DNA of 64,000 bases from Comamonas flocculans (GCF_007954405.1 NZ_CP042344.1:930001-994000); one strand, 5' to 3'. Shown: positions 9,989 to 19,878, counted from the stretch's first letter. The notes: a model not told the origin generated them from the sequence alone. Program-made: numbers and translations.

Positions 9989-10714
9989 CTACTTGGTGCT
10001 GGCCAGCGCATTCAGGCGCTGATCCACTTCGGCGCCGGCGATGGCGCCGGGCACGCGCGAGCCATCCGGGAAGATCAGCGTGGGCGTGCCGGTGATCTTG
10101 TGCTTGCGCCCCAGCGCCAGGTTGCGCTGCAGCGCGCCCACGTCGCAACTGGCGGCGGGCGGGGCCACGTCGCGCAGCATGTGGTCCTGCCAGACGGCGG
10201 CGGGGTCCTTGGCGCACCAGATGTTGCGCGACTTTTCGGCCGAATCGGCGCTCAGGATGGGGTACAGGAAGACGTGCAGGGTGACGTTGTCCACCTTCTG
10301 CATGTCCTTCTCGAAGCGCTTGCAATAGCCGCAATTGGGGTCTTCGAACACCACCAGCTGGCGCTCGCCCTTGCCGTGCACCACCTTGAAGGCGTCCTGC
10401 AGCGGCAGCGACTTGAAGTCGATGGCGGTGAGCTTGTTCACGCGGTCTTCGGTCAGGTTGCGCCGCGCGCCGGTGTCGATCAGCTCGCCCTGGATCAGGA
10501 AGTTGCCGCTGGCGTCGGTGTAGTAGACGTCGGTGCCCAGGCGGATTTCGTACAGCCCCTTCATCGGCGTGGTGCTGACCTCGTCGATCTGCGCCAACTG
10601 CGGGATGCGCTCGCCCAGGGTCTTGCGGATCTGCGCCTCCTGCGCATGCGCGGCCTGCGCACCCAGCAGCAAGGCGGCCAGCAGAAAGGGAATGGTGCGT
10701 GCAAGAGTCTTCAT
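9989..10714 (-). CDS. dsbC: Thiol:disulfide interchange protein DsbC
   Basis: 241 aa. A periplasmic disulfide isomerase: signal peptide of about 24 residues ending AAHA, an N-terminal dimerisation region, and a thioredoxin-fold domain with active site CGYC (context EDPNCGYCKRF) and cis-proline in TGTPTLIF. I chose the ATG at 10714 because it is followed immediately by the signal peptide; the frame is open further upstream but encodes no plausible extension. The next gene on the same strand, the UbiH-type hydroxylase, ends 38 bases upstream, so the two may be co-transcribed. Confidence 0.93.
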   Translation of the reverse strand: MKTLARTIPFLLAALLLGAQAAHAQEAQIRKTLGERIPQLAQIDEVSTTPMKGLYEIRLGTDVYYTDASGNFLIQGELIDTGARRNLTEDRVNKLTAIDFKSLPLQDAFKVVHGKGERQLVVFEDPNCGYCKRFEKDMQKVDNVTLHVFLYPILSADSAEKSRNIWCAKDPAAVWQDHMLRDVAPPAASCDVGALQRNLALGRKHKITGTPTLIFPDGSRVPGAIAGAEVDQRLNALASTK

Positions 10715-10752
10715 GGGTTCCTGAGCAGGGCAGCGCGCCCGAGTGGATGAAT

Positions 10753-11874
10753 TCAGGCCACGCCCATGGCGTGGCGGCTGGCCCAGCGCTTGAGCGGGGC
10801 GCAATGGTCGAACGCCGTCATGCCGTGGTTGCGCAGCCGCCCCGGCAGCGCGCCGTCGCGGGCAAACAGCTGCTGCAGGCCGTCCATGGCCAGCATGGCC
10901 AGCTGCACCTGCGCCTTGCGTTCACGCTCGTAGGCGCGCAGCGGCCGCAGGTCGGCCAGGCCGCGCCAGGTTTCGCGCGTGCGCAGGGTGTGCGCCAGCG
11001 CCACGGCGTCGGCCAGGCCCAGGTTCAGGCCCTGCCCGGCCAGCGGATGCACCGCGTGCGCCGCGTCGCCGGCCAGCACCCAGGCCTGCTCGCGCGTGCC
11101 GCTCACGGTGCCGCTCCAGCGCAGCGCGCGCGCCTGCACCAGCGGCCAGCACGCGCGCGGCGCGGCCAGTTCCAGGCGGCCCAGCGCCTGCCGGCTGGCT
11201 GCCTGCAGCGCCGCGAGGAATTGCGCCTCGTCGCAGGCGAGCCAGTGGGAGGATGAGGCATGGGCAACTGACCACACCACCGCCACGGAGTTCCCCTGGC
11301 TCCCGGCAAGCGGCAGGAAGGCCAGGATGCTGCCGTCCGCGCCAAACCACTGGCGCGCCACCGCCGCATGCGGCAATTCGCAGCGCAGGCGCGTGGCGAT
11401 CGCATCCTGCCCATAGGGCGTGGCGGCAAACTCCACGCCCAACTGCGCGCGCGCGGCGCTGGCGCGCCCTTCGCAGACGACGGTCAGCGGCGCGGCCACC
11501 GGCGCGTCCAGCATCTGCACCTGGGACTGGAAGCCGATGGCGTCCTGCAGGCGCTGCTCCAGCGCCGGCACGTCCACGATCCAGGCCAGCGCCTCCACGC
11601 CCTGGCGCGCGGCGTCGAAGGCCACGCTGCCCTCGCCATCGGCCCAGACCTGCATCTGCGCGACGGCCGTCGCGTGCTCTGGTTGCGGCCAGGCGCGCAG
11701 TGCCTGCAGCGTGCCGCGCGATGCCGCATTGAGCGCATACGCCCGCACGTCCGCGCCCTGGCGCGCCGGCGCCGCCACCAGCGCCACGCGCAGGCCGCTC
11801 TGGGCCAGCAGCAAGGCCAGCGTGCGGCCGACGATGCCCGCGCCGCGGATGCAGATATCAAAGCTTTGCGCCAT
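10753..11874 (-). CDS. UbiH/UbiF/COQ6 family FAD-dependent hydroxylase
   Basis: 373 aa. A flavoprotein monooxygenase probably acting on the ubiquinone ring. The N-terminal FAD-binding motif GAGIVGRTLALLLAQSG and the second FAD motif LAGDAAHAVHPLAGQG are clear. The ATG at 11874 gives the family start MAQSFDICIRGAG; a GTG 21 bases upstream is possible but adds nothing conserved. Which ring position it hydroxylates cannot be told from sequence alone. It lies upstream of dsbC on the same strand and is divergent from ychF. Confidence 0.85.
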   Translation of the reverse strand: MAQSFDICIRGAGIVGRTLALLLAQSGLRVALVAAPARQGADVRAYALNAASRGTLQALRAWPQPEHATAVAQMQVWADGEGSVAFDAARQGVEALAWIVDVPALEQRLQDAIGFQSQVQMLDAPVAAPLTVVCEGRASAARAQLGVEFAATPYGQDAIATRLRCELPHAAVARQWFGADGSILAFLPLAGSQGNSVAVVWSVAHASSSHWLACDEAQFLAALQAASRQALGRLELAAPRACWPLVQARALRWSGTVSGTREQAWVLAGDAAHAVHPLAGQGLNLGLADAVALAHTLRTRETWRGLADLRPLRAYERERKAQVQLAMLAMDGLQQLFARDGALPGRLRNHGMTAFDHCAPLKRWASRHAMGVA

Positions 11875-11999
11875 GGCGGCGATTGTAGGAGCCACCCCCG
11901 CCCGGCCCTGGCCGCGCGGGCGCCCAGGCGCAGGCCGGCGCGGGCCGGGCGCCGGTCCATAGAATCGAGGGTTTTCCCAGATTCCCGGAGTTCCTTGCC

Positions 12000-13094
12000 A
12001 TGAGCCTCAAATGCGGCATCGTGGGGCTGCCCAACGTCGGCAAGTCCACGCTGTTCAACGCCTTAACCCGCGCCGGCATTGCCGCCGAGAACTACCCCTT
12101 CTGCACCATCGAACCCAACACCGGCGTGGTGGAAGTTCCCGACCCGCGCCTCGCGCAACTGGCGCAGATCGTGCAGCCCGAGCGCGTCGTGCCGGCCATC
12201 GTCGAATTCGTCGATATCGCCGGTTTGGTGGCCGGAGCGAGCAAGGGCGAAGGCCTGGGCAACCAGTTCCTCGCGCACATCCGCGAAACCGACGCCATCG
12301 TGAACGTGGTGCGCTGCTTCGAAGACGAGAACGTGGTGCACGTCGCCGGCCGCGTGGACCCGATCGCCGACATCGAGGTTATCCAGACCGAGCTCTGCCT
12401 GGCAGACCTGGCCACCGTGGAAAAGGCGCTGCAGCGCCACACCAAGGCGGCCAGGAGCGGCAACGACAAGGAAGCCACCAAGCTCGTCGCCCTGCTCACC
12501 CCGCTGCAGGCCGCGCTCAACGAAGGCAAGCCCGCGCGCAGCGTGCCCGTGAGCAAGGAAGACGCCCCCCTGCTCAAGCCGCTGTGCCTGATCACCGCCA
12601 AGCCCGCGATGTACGTGGGCAACGTGGCCGAGGACGGCTTCGAGAACAACCCGCTGCTGCAGCGCCTGCAGGCCTATGCTGCCGAGCAAAATGCGCCTGT
12701 TGTCGCCATTTGCGCCAAGATCGAAGCTGAAATGGCCGAAATGGACGACGAAGACCGCACGATGTTCCTGCAGGAAATGGGCCTGGAGGAACCCGGCCTG
12801 AACCGCCTGATCCGCGCCGGCTACGGCCTGCTGGGGCTGCAGACCTACTTCACCGCCGGCGTCAAGGAAGTGCGCGCCTGGACCATCCACCAGGGCGACA
12901 CCGCGCCGCAGGCGGCCGGCGTGATCCACGGCGACTTCGAGCGCGGCTTCATCCGCGCCCAGACCATCGCCTTCGACGACTTCGTCCAGTACCAGGGCGA
13001 ACAGGGCGCGAAGGAAGCCGGCAAGATGCGCGCCGAAGGCAAGGATTACGTCGTCAAGGATGGGGACGTGATGAATTTCCTGTTCAACGTCTGA
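12000..13094 (+). CDS. ychF: Redox-regulated ATPase YchF (OBG family)
   Basis: 364 aa. A P-loop protein of the OBG family that binds ATP in preference to GTP and associates with ribosomes. The P-loop [12 protein letters not shown] is at the N-terminus, followed by the family stretch [22 protein letters not shown] domain forms the C-terminus, ending [12 protein letters not shown]. Length matches the family. A possible -10 box TAGAAT sits at 11960-11965, 35 bases before the start. It is convergent with alkB, 11 bases apart. Confidence 0.96.
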   Translation: MSLKCGIVGLPNVGKSTLFNALTRAGIAAENYPFCTIEPNTGVVEVPDPRLAQLAQIVQPERVVPAIVEFVDIAGLVAGASKGEGLGNQFLAHIRETDAIVNVVRCFEDENVVHVAGRVDPIADIEVIQTELCLADLATVEKALQRHTKAARSGNDKEATKLVALLTPLQAALNEGKPARSVPVSKEDAPLLKPLCLITAKPAMYVGNVAEDGFENNPLLQRLQAYAAEQNAPVVAICAKIEAEMAEMDDEDRTMFLQEMGLEEPGLNRLIRAGYGLLGLQTYFTAGVKEVRAWTIHQGDTAPQAAGVIHGDFERGFIRAQTIAFDDFVQYQGEQGAKEAGKMRAEGKDYVVKDGDVMNFLFNV

Positions 13095-13105
13095 GCGCCC
13101 GGCCC

Positions 13106-13792
13106 TCAGGCCGGCCCCGCCTTGCGAAAGGTGAGGTTGATGCGCTCGCTGCCCGTCAGGGGATGGACGCTTTCGCGCAGCGGCGCAATGCCGTGGTAGC
13201 GCAGCCTGTCGGCGCCGCCCCAGACCGCCACGTCGCCATGAAACAGCGGCACGCGCCGTGCCCGTGCGCCGCGCTGCAGGCCGCCCCAGAGGAAGACCGC
13301 CGGCACGCCCAGCGACACCGAGACGATGGGCTGGGAAAAATCGCGCTCGTTCCTGTCCTGGTGCAGCGCCAGGCGGCTGCCCGGCAGGTAGCGGTTGATC
13401 AGGCAGGCGTCGGGCGCGAAGCCGGTGAAGCCGGCTTCGGCGGCAGCGTCCCGGGCCAGGGCCGCAAAGGCTGCGGGCATGGCCGGCCAGGGACGGCCGC
13501 TGGCCGGGTCCGCGCCCTGGTAGCGGTAGCCTGCGCGGCTGCTGGTCCAGCCCAGCGGACCGCAGCTGGTCAGCGGCACCGACATCTTCAGACCGCCCGG
13601 GGTCACCATGTGCCGAAACGGCGCCTGGGCGACGACCGCCTGCAGCAGCGGCCAGAGCACGTCCACGCGCGCCAGCGCAAAGCCGCGCAAGACCACGGCC
13701 GCCACGCCCAGCGGCGCGCAGCTGCCGGCCAGCGGGAGCTCGTCGGCAAAGAAGTCGGGCGTCGTGGTCAAGACAGGTCCGCACGGGCGCAT
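13106..13792 (-). CDS. alkB: DNA oxidative demethylase AlkB
   Basis: 228 aa. An Fe(II)/2-oxoglutarate dioxygenase that repairs N-alkylated bases by oxidative demethylation. Metal ligands are H144 and D146 (LALHQDRNERDF) and H200 (LRYHGI). The 2-oxoglutarate-binding arginines are R217 and R223 in SERINLTFR. The ATG at 13792 was chosen because upstream sequence in this frame is the shadow of the divergent MaoC-like gene. Length is close to the E. coli protein. The start regions of this gene and the MaoC-like gene are only 49 bases apart, so they share a promoter region. Confidence 0.93.
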   Translation of the reverse strand: MRPCGPVLTTTPDFFADELPLAGSCAPLGVAAVVLRGFALARVDVLWPLLQAVVAQAPFRHMVTPGGLKMSVPLTSCGPLGWTSSRAGYRYQGADPASGRPWPAMPAAFAALARDAAAEAGFTGFAPDACLINRYLPGSRLALHQDRNERDFSQPIVSVSLGVPAVFLWGGLQRGARARRVPLFHGDVAVWGGADRLRYHGIAPLRESVHPLTGSERINLTFRKAGPA

Positions 13793-13841
13793 CGCATGCG
13801 CGCAAGTGTGGCAGCATCGCGCAGGAACCAAGGAGCGCACG

Positions 13842-14267
13842 ATGAAATTCGCGGAATATGAAGTCGGCCAGGTGCTGCATGCGGGCCCGGCCACCGTGAG
13901 CGAGGAGGAAATCCTCGCCTTCGCCAGAGCATGGGACCCGCAGTGGTTTCACACCCAGCCCGAGGCGGCCGCCAGCGGCCCCTTCGAGGGCCTGATCGCC
14001 AGCGGCTGGCACACCTGCTGCATCGCCATGCGCCTGGCGGTCGACGCCTTTCTCGCGGGCTCCGAGTCCTACGTCTCCCCGGGGCTGGAGAACATCCGCT
14101 GGCTGCAGCCGGTGCGCCCCGGCGATACGCTGCGCCTGGCCATCACCGTCGTGGACAAGCGCATCTCCAAGTCCGGCCTGGGCGTGCTGCGCTGGGACTG
14201 GGCGCTGAGCAAGCAGGACGGCCGCGAGGTATTGACGCTGGCCGCGACCAACCTGTTTCGGCTGTAG
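13842..14267 (+). CDS. MaoC-like hot-dog dehydratase
   Basis: 141 aa with a good ribosome site (AAGGAGCG at 13831-13838). The MaoC/(R)-hydratase hot-dog fold is indicated by FARAWDPQWFHTQPEAA, carrying an Asp and His spaced as in the hydratase motif, and by PFEGLIASGWHTCCIAMR. It would hydrate an enoyl-CoA type substrate; the actual substrate is not known. It is divergent from alkB and 110 bases upstream of the CHASE2 cyclase. Confidence 0.85.
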   Translation: MKFAEYEVGQVLHAGPATVSEEEILAFARAWDPQWFHTQPEAAASGPFEGLIASGWHTCCIAMRLAVDAFLAGSESYVSPGLENIRWLQPVRPGDTLRLAITVVDKRISKSGLGVLRWDWALSKQDGREVLTLAATNLFRL

Positions 14268-14377
14268 CGCCGGGCCATGGTCCGCCGCGCCGCCAGGGCC
14301 CAGCACCAGCGCTCCGGGGCGTGCCGGCGCACCGGCCTTCACCTCCCGGGCAGCGGCCGCGCGCCGCACACGCGAGC

Positions 14378-16339
14378 ATGCCGCGCGCGCCCCTGATGCG
14401 CTGGGGCGTCGCCCTGCTGGCCCTGGCGCTGATCTGGGCCGCCTCGCTCACGCGCCCCTGGCATGCGCTGGAATTCAAGACCTTCGACCTCTGGAGCACG
14501 CTGGCCGCCCCCGGCCGGGGCGCGCCGGCGCTGGTGATCTTGGCGATCGACGAGCCCAGCCTGCAGCAGGTCGGCCTGCCCTGGCCGTTTCCGCGCAGCC
14601 TGCACGCCCGCCTCATCGACCGGCTGGTGCAGGACGGCGCCGCCGCCATCGCCTTCGACGTGGTGTTTGCCGAGCCCTCGGGCGACCCGGCGCAGGACGC
14701 CGCGCTGGCGGCGGCCATCGCGCGCGCCACCCGCGCCGGCGTGCCACTGGTGCTGGCTTCGGCGCGCGAGCAGGCGCGCAATGCCAACGCCCTGCTCTGG
14801 ACCGAGGTGGCGCCGCTGCCGCAGCTGCTGGCTGCGGGCGCCCGCACGGGCGATGCGGGCGTGCAGCCGGACGAGGACTTCGTCGTGCGCCGGCCGCCGG
14901 CTGGCGAAGACAGCTTTTCCGCCAGCCTGGCGCGGGCCCTGGGCCGGGACGGCGGCGCGAACGCCGAGCTGATCGCCTACCGCGGCCCGCGCGGCAGTTT
15001 CGACACCCGCTCCTACTACCAGGCCGTGGAACCCGGCCTGCTGCCCGCAGGTTTCTTCCAGGGCAAGGTGGTGCTGGTGGGCCAGGCGCTGGTTGCGGGC
15101 GGCGGGTCCCAGGGCCTGCAGGCCGACACCTTCAACTCACCCTTCGGCCTGCTGGGGGGCGAGCGCCTGATGCCCGGCGTCGAGCTGCAGGCCACGCTGC
15201 TGGACAACCGCCTGCAGGGCGACGGGCTGCGCATTGCGCCGGCGGCCGCCGGCATGGTACTGGTGCTGCTGGCCGCGGCCCTGCTGCTCGGCGCGGGCGC
15301 GCGCTGGCATCCGGGGGCGACGGCGGCGCTGACCGCGGCGCTGGTGCTGGGCACGCTGGCGCTGTCCTGGTGGCTGTTCAGCCGCCAGCGCTGGTGGCTG
15401 GCCCCGCTGTGGCCGGCCGCGTCCATGCTGGCGCTCTATGCGGCCACCGCGCTGACGGCCTGGGCCGCGGCACGCCGGCGCGCGCGCCAGACGCGGGAGA
15501 TGTTCGCGCACTACGTGCCGCCCGAAGTGGTAGCGCGCCTGGTCGAGCAGCCCGGGCTGCTGCACCTGGGCGGCGAGGTGCGCGAGGTGACGCTGCTGTT
15601 CACCGACCTTGCCGGCTTCACCGCCATGGCCGAGCGCCTGAGCGCCGAACAGACGGTGGAGGTGCTCACCGCCTACTTCGACGCCATGACGCCGCTGATC
15701 CACGCCAGCGGCGGCACGGTGGACAAGTACATCGGCGACGCCATCATGGCGTTCTGGGGCGCACCCCTGGCCGACGCGGCGCACGCGGCGCACGCGGTGC
15801 ACGCCGCGGTCGCGATGCAGCAGGCCATGCAGCCGCTGGCGGAGCACCTGCGCGCGCGCGGCTTGCCGGCGCTGCGCATGCGCATCGGCGTGCACACCGG
15901 GCGTGTGGTCGTGGGCAACGTCGGTTCGCGCCAGCGTTTTGCCTACACCGCCATCGGCGACGCGGTGAACCTGGCGGCGCGCCTGGAAGGCGCGAACAAG
16001 GCCTTCGGCACCGGGATCCTGGTTTCGGCGCAAACCGCGGCGCGGCTGCCGCCGGACATCGCCCTGCGGCCGCTGGACGACGTCATCGTGCAAGGGCGCA
16101 GCACGCCCGTGCGGGTGTTCACGCCCTGCGCGGACGCCGAGGTCTGCCGCCTGTCGCGGGCGGCGCTGGATGCGCTGCATGCGCGCGACGCTCCCTCGGC
16201 CCAGGCGCATCTGGCCGCGCTGCTGGCTCGGCTGCCCAGCGACCGCGCCGCACAGCGCCTGGCCGAGCGCGCCCGCGCGCTGGCGCAACTGCCGGCGGAC
16301 GCCCCCTGGTCGGCCGCGGTGGCGCTCGACAAACTGTGA
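14378..16339 (+). CDS. Adenylate cyclase with CHASE2 sensor domain
   Basis: 653 aa. One N-terminal membrane helix (about residues 8-24) is followed by a CHASE2 extracytoplasmic sensor (about 30-285), three membrane helices (about 288-365), and a class III nucleotide cyclase domain (about 400-580). Metal-binding aspartates are D410 (LLFTDLAGFT) and D454 (YIGDAIMAFWGAP). K450 and D528 are the adenine-selecting pair, and N531/R535 in GDAVNLAARLE are the transition-state residues, so the product should be cAMP. I chose the ATG at 14378; the ATG at 14396 is an alternative. The FecR-type gene follows after 82 bases. Confidence 0.92.
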   Translation: MPRAPLMRWGVALLALALIWAASLTRPWHALEFKTFDLWSTLAAPGRGAPALVILAIDEPSLQQVGLPWPFPRSLHARLIDRLVQDGAAAIAFDVVFAEPSGDPAQDAALAAAIARATRAGVPLVLASAREQARNANALLWTEVAPLPQLLAAGARTGDAGVQPDEDFVVRRPPAGEDSFSASLARALGRDGGANAELIAYRGPRGSFDTRSYYQAVEPGLLPAGFFQGKVVLVGQALVAGGGSQGLQADTFNSPFGLLGGERLMPGVELQATLLDNRLQGDGLRIAPAAAGMVLVLLAAALLLGAGARWHPGATAALTAALVLGTLALSWWLFSRQRWWLAPLWPAASMLALYAATALTAWAAARRRARQTREMFAHYVPPEVVARLVEQPGLLHLGGEVREVTLLFTDLAGFTAMAERLSAEQTVEVLTAYFDAMTPLIHASGGTVDKYIGDAIMAFWGAPLADAAHAAHAVHAAVAMQQAMQPLAEHLRARGLPALRMRIGVHTGRVVVGNVGSRQRFAYTAIGDAVNLAARLEGANKAFGTGILVSAQTAARLPPDIALRPLDDVIVQGRSTPVRVFTPCADAEVCRLSRAALDALHARDAPSAQAHLAALLARLPSDRAAQRLAERARALAQLPADAPWSAAVALDKL

Positions 16340-16362
16340 CCCTTTGCAAGGGATGTGTCCTA

Positions 16363-16391
16363 TTGACGCCGATGCCGCGCGCCCCTAAGGT
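16363..16391 (+). promoter_or_regulatory. Predicted sigma-70 promoter of the FecR/TPR gene
   Basis: TTGACG (16363-16368), 17-base spacer, TAAGGT (16386-16391), about 30 bases before the ATG at 16422, which also has a GAGGA ribosome site. This suggests that the FecR-type gene can be transcribed apart from the cyclase gene upstream. Confidence 0.45.
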
Positions 16392-16421
16392 GGACGCGCT
16401 CCAATTCGACGAGGAAAGCGC

Positions 16422-19400
16422 ATGCGCAAGCGCCTGGCAATCGTGTGGGCCGCCATGTTCGGGTGTCTGGGCGTCGCCTGGGCGCAAACCCCGCCCTGCA
16501 CGGCCGTGGCCGATGCCGACGGCGCGGCGGCGCAGATCGTCGCGCTGAGCGGTCAGGGGCAGGCCCGGGCACAGGCCGATGCGCCCTGGACCGCCGCCAC
16601 CCTTTCCCAGCGCCTGTACCCGGGCGCGGACATGCGCACGCTGGCGCTGTCCTCGGCCGCGCTGCTGCTGGCCGACCGCACGCAGATCCGCATGGCCGCG
16701 CAGGCCCGCATCCGCCTTTGCGACGCCCGACCCGGCCAGACGCGGCTGGAACTGGGGCTGGGGCGGATCTGGACGCGCACCAAGGGCCAGGCCGCCGGCC
16801 TGCAGCTGCAGACCCCCGCGGCCGTGGCGGCGGTGCGCGGCACCGACTGGGACGTGGAGGTGGATGCGCAGGGGCACACCACGCTGACCGTGCTCTCGGG
16901 CCTGATAGCGGTCTCCAACGCGCAGGGCAGCGTGGAGGTCGGCCCGTCCGAGCAGGCCAGCGTCGCGCCGGGACAGGCGCCCGTCAAGCACCGGCTGGTG
17001 AACCCGCGCGAGCGCGTGCAGTGGGTCATGGCCCCGGCGCTGGTGCCGGCGCTGTGGCCCGAACTGGACGCCGCCGCACCGCCCTGGCGGGCGCGGGCCG
17101 GCGAGGCGCTGCGCGCCGGCCAGCTGCAGGCGCTGCAGCAACAGGTGGATGCGCGCCTGGCCACGGCCCCCGACGACGCACTGGCGCTGCGCCTGCGCGC
17201 CGAGCTGCAGGCGCAGGACGGCCGGCTGGAGGCGGCGCAGCAGAGCCTGCTGGCGCTGTGGCAGGCGCAGCGCGACAGCCGCGCGGCGGCGCGGCGCGCG
17301 CAGCTGCTGCAGGCGCTGGACCGGGGCGATGAGGCGCGCGAGTTCATCGCCGATGCGCGCCGGCAGGCCCCGCAGGCCTTCGCCCTGCTGCTGGCCGACG
17401 CCGATGCCCGGCGCCTGCAGGGCCAGGGCGAGGCCGCGCTGGCACTGTACCGCCAGGCCGTGGCCCAGGCACGGGGTGAAGCCGAGCAGGCCGAGGCCGA
17501 AGCCGGTCTGGGGCGTGCCCTGCTGGAGCGCGGCGACCTGGCCGCGGCACGCGAGACCCTGGCGCGGGCGGTGCAGCGCCAGGGCGACAACGCCGAAATC
17601 CGCGCGCGCGCCGCGACCGCGGACACCCAGGCGCTGCACCACGCCGAGGCCGCCGAGGGCTTCGCCGCGGCCCTGGCGCAATCGGGCGACGACTACGTGG
17701 CGCTGGCCGGTGACGGCCTGCTGGCGCTGCAGCGCGGCGAAGCCGAGCTGGCCCGCACCCAGCTGCTCAAGGCGCTGGTGATCGAGCCGCGCTACGCCCA
17801 GGCGCAGGTCTGGCTGGCGGTGGCGGAATACCAGCTGGGCAACCTGCCGGCGGCGCTGGACGCGCTGGCGCGGGCGCGCCTGGCCGACCCGAACGACCCG
17901 CTGCCCTGGCAGATCGAATCCATCCTGCGCAACGACGACGGCCAGGCCGAAGAGGCGATCGCCGCTGCCCGCCAGGCCCTGGTGCGCCTGCCCTACCTCA
18001 AGTCGCTGGAGCCGCTCAAGAGCGACAGCCAGGGCTCGGCCAACCTGGGCAAGGCACTGGCCGACTTCGGCCTGGAACACTGGGCGCGCGCCTATGCCCA
18101 GCAGTCCTACTACCCGCTGTGGGCCGGCAGCCACTTCTTCATGGCCGACCGCTACGAAAGCAGCTTTGCCCGCGATTCGGAAATGCACCAGGGCTACCTG
18201 GCCGACCCGCTTGCCTTTGGCGCCAGTGAAAGGACCGCCCCCGTGCTCCCGGTGGAAGGCAGCGAATGGATCGCGGGCATGAGCGCCGAGCGCAATCCCG
18301 ACCGCCACACGGGCGCCGTGGAGCTGGGCCACCGGGGTCTGACCACCCAGCCCGTGCCCATGGCCTGGCGCGTGGGCCTGGACGCGATGGACTTCCACCC
18401 TCGCGGCGGCCCTTTCAGCCCGCGCATGAATTCGGGCGCGGCGCGTCTGGGCCTGGGCATCAAGCCCAGCGACCGGCTCAGCCTGCTGCTGCTGCACGAC
18501 GAAGACCGCGCGCGCACCTGGATCCCCGGCAGCGCAAGCTTCTCCGACGGCACGCTCGACGGCGCCATACGCCAGCCGTTCAGTCGCACCGACGTGGGCG
18601 GCTCCTGGCGCTGGTCGGCGGACAGCCAAACCTGGCTGCAGTGGAGCCGCGCGCGCTTTGGCACCCGCTACCTCGCGAACGACGAGGCGGCCGGGCCCTA
18701 CAGCTACCGCGGCGCGGACGCGCACAGCGCATGGATGCTGCGCCACACCGTGCAGCAGGGCCCGATGCGCTGGTCGGCAGGCTGGGAATGGGCCAGCGTG
18801 GACCTGGACAGCGCGCTCAGCTACAGCCTGGTGACGGGTGCCGAGCACTCGCGGCTGCGCTACGACATGCCCTGGCTGGCCTGGGAATACGGCCAGGGGC
18901 CATGGAGCGGCTCGGCCATGGCCAGCTGGCCGCGCCTGAACATGCGCTACCGCCATCGCCAATACCTGGGCCAGACCGGTGAAGACCTGTCCGAACCCTA
19001 CGACGACGCGGGCCGCCAGCGGCGCCGGCTGCGCCCCCGCCTGGGCCTGTCCTACCGCTTCGCGCCGGGGCGCGCGCTGCATTTCGCCTACGTCGAAAGC
19101 ATGTACTCGCCGACCTCGCACACGCTCGCCCCCGTGTCCGTGGGCGCCATCCCGATCGACTACCAGTACCAGATCCCCGGCAGCCTGGCGCGCAAGCTGG
19201 CCATGCAGCTCGATTGGGAAATCGACCGGCGCAGCTTTGCCTGGCTGAGCCTGTCGCACCAGAAAATCACCAATGCACAGTACGACAACGGCAGCATGCT
19301 CTACCCGCTGGAAGTGCTCTACAGCGACAAGGTCGGCTCGCTCGGTCCGCTGATCCAGACCGCGCAGACCGTCATCGACGCCTACAACGGCGATCCGCAG

Positions 19401-19796
19401 TTCGACCGGGGCAGGCTCAGCCAGGTGGCTGTCGCCTACAACCGCATCCTGTCGCCGCGCTGGAGCGTGCTGACGGGCTACACCTGGAGCCATTCGCGCA
19501 ACACCGGCGAATACTTTCCCGGCAACGCCCTGCCCGGCTTCCCGCGCCACACCGGGGTGCTGGTCAACGTCTGGAAGCATGGCGGGCGCGACTACACGCT
19601 GCTGTCGCTGGTCTATCGCAGCGGCCGCTTCACGCAGATGTCCAACCAGACCGTCGAAGGGGCGGGCTGGACGCTGGGCCTGATGCATTCCATGGACCTG
19701 CGCGAGCGGCGCTGGTCGCTCGTCACCTCGATCCAGGGCCCGCTGGACGGGCGCGTGCCGCCCACCTTCTGGCTGCGCCTGCGCTGGCGCAGCTGA
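16422..19796 (+). CDS. Secreted FecR-domain/TPR/outer-membrane beta-barrel protein
   Basis: 1124 aa. The signal peptide ends AWA-Q near residue 21. A FecR-type beta domain follows (about 35-195), including TPAAVAAVRGTDWDVEVDA and a VLSGLIAVSNAQGSVEVGP repeat-like stretch. A long Ala/Leu/Gln-rich TPR superhelix spans about 220-545. The C-terminal about 480 residues alternate polar and aromatic residues and resemble a TonB-receptor-like outer-membrane barrel. No canonical TonB box or plug was recognised. I infer an exported envelope protein with its barrel in the outer membrane. It follows the CHASE2 cyclase, a gene pairing I have seen for FecR-domain proteins in related bacteria. Function unknown. 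Confidence 0.8.
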   Translation: MRKRLAIVWAAMFGCLGVAWAQTPPCTAVADADGAAAQIVALSGQGQARAQADAPWTAATLSQRLYPGADMRTLALSSAALLLADRTQIRMAAQARIRLCDARPGQTRLELGLGRIWTRTKGQAAGLQLQTPAAVAAVRGTDWDVEVDAQGHTTLTVLSGLIAVSNAQGSVEVGPSEQASVAPGQAPVKHRLVNPRERVQWVMAPALVPALWPELDAAAPPWRARAGEALRAGQLQALQQQVDARLATAPDDALALRLRAELQAQDGRLEAAQQSLLALWQAQRDSRAAARRAQLLQALDRGDEAREFIADARRQAPQAFALLLADADARRLQGQGEAALALYRQAVAQARGEAEQAEAEAGLGRALLERGDLAAARETLARAVQRQGDNAEIRARAATADTQALHHAEAAEGFAAALAQSGDDYVALAGDGLLALQRGEAELARTQLLKALVIEPRYAQAQVWLAVAEYQLGNLPAALDALARARLADPNDPLPWQIESILRNDDGQAEEAIAAARQALVRLPYLKSLEPLKSDSQGSANLGKALADFGLEHWARAYAQQSYYPLWAGSHFFMADRYESSFARDSEMHQGYLADPLAFGASERTAPVLPVEGSEWIAGMSAERNPDRHTGAVELGHRGLTTQPVPMAWRVGLDAMDFHPRGGPFSPRMNSGAARLGLGIKPSDRLSLLLLHDEDRARTWIPGSASFSDGTLDGAIRQPFSRTDVGGSWRWSADSQTWLQWSRARFGTRYLANDEAAGPYSYRGADAHSAWMLRHTVQQGPMRWSAGWEWASVDLDSALSYSLVTGAEHSRLRYDMPWLAWEYGQGPWSGSAMASWPRLNMRYRHRQYLGQTGEDLSEPYDDAGRQRRRLRPRLGLSYRFAPGRALHFAYVESMYSPTSHTLAPVSVGAIPIDYQYQIPGSLARKLAMQLDWEIDRRSFAWLSLSHQKITNAQYDNGSMLYPLEVLYSDKVGSLGPLIQTAQTVIDAYNGDPQFDRGRLSQVAVAYNRILSPRWSVLTGYTWSHSRNTGEYFPGNALPGFPRHTGVLVNVWKHGGRDYTLLSLVYRSGRFTQMSNQTVEGAGWTLGLMHSMDLRERRWSLVTSIQGPLDGRVPPTFWLRLRWRS

Positions 19797-19878
19797 GCGC
19801 GCCCCGGCCGCGCGCCATGCCCATGGGGGCGACATGCCCGGCGCGCCGGCGTATCCTGAAGGGCGTGGAGACCACGCC

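Noticed and set aside
12063..14369. Long minus-strand open frame across ychF, alkB and the MaoC-like gene
   Set aside because: It spans three recognised genes in different frames, has no conserved motif, and follows the shadow pattern of GC-rich coding DNA.
16369..16421. Short frame ATGCCGCGCGCCCCTAAG.. upstream of the FecR gene, resembling the start of the CHASE2 gene (ATGCCGCGCGCGCCCC..)
   Set aside because: The similarity is about 16 bases of low-complexity GC-rich sequence and stops there; there is no ribosome site, and it overlaps the predicted promoter.
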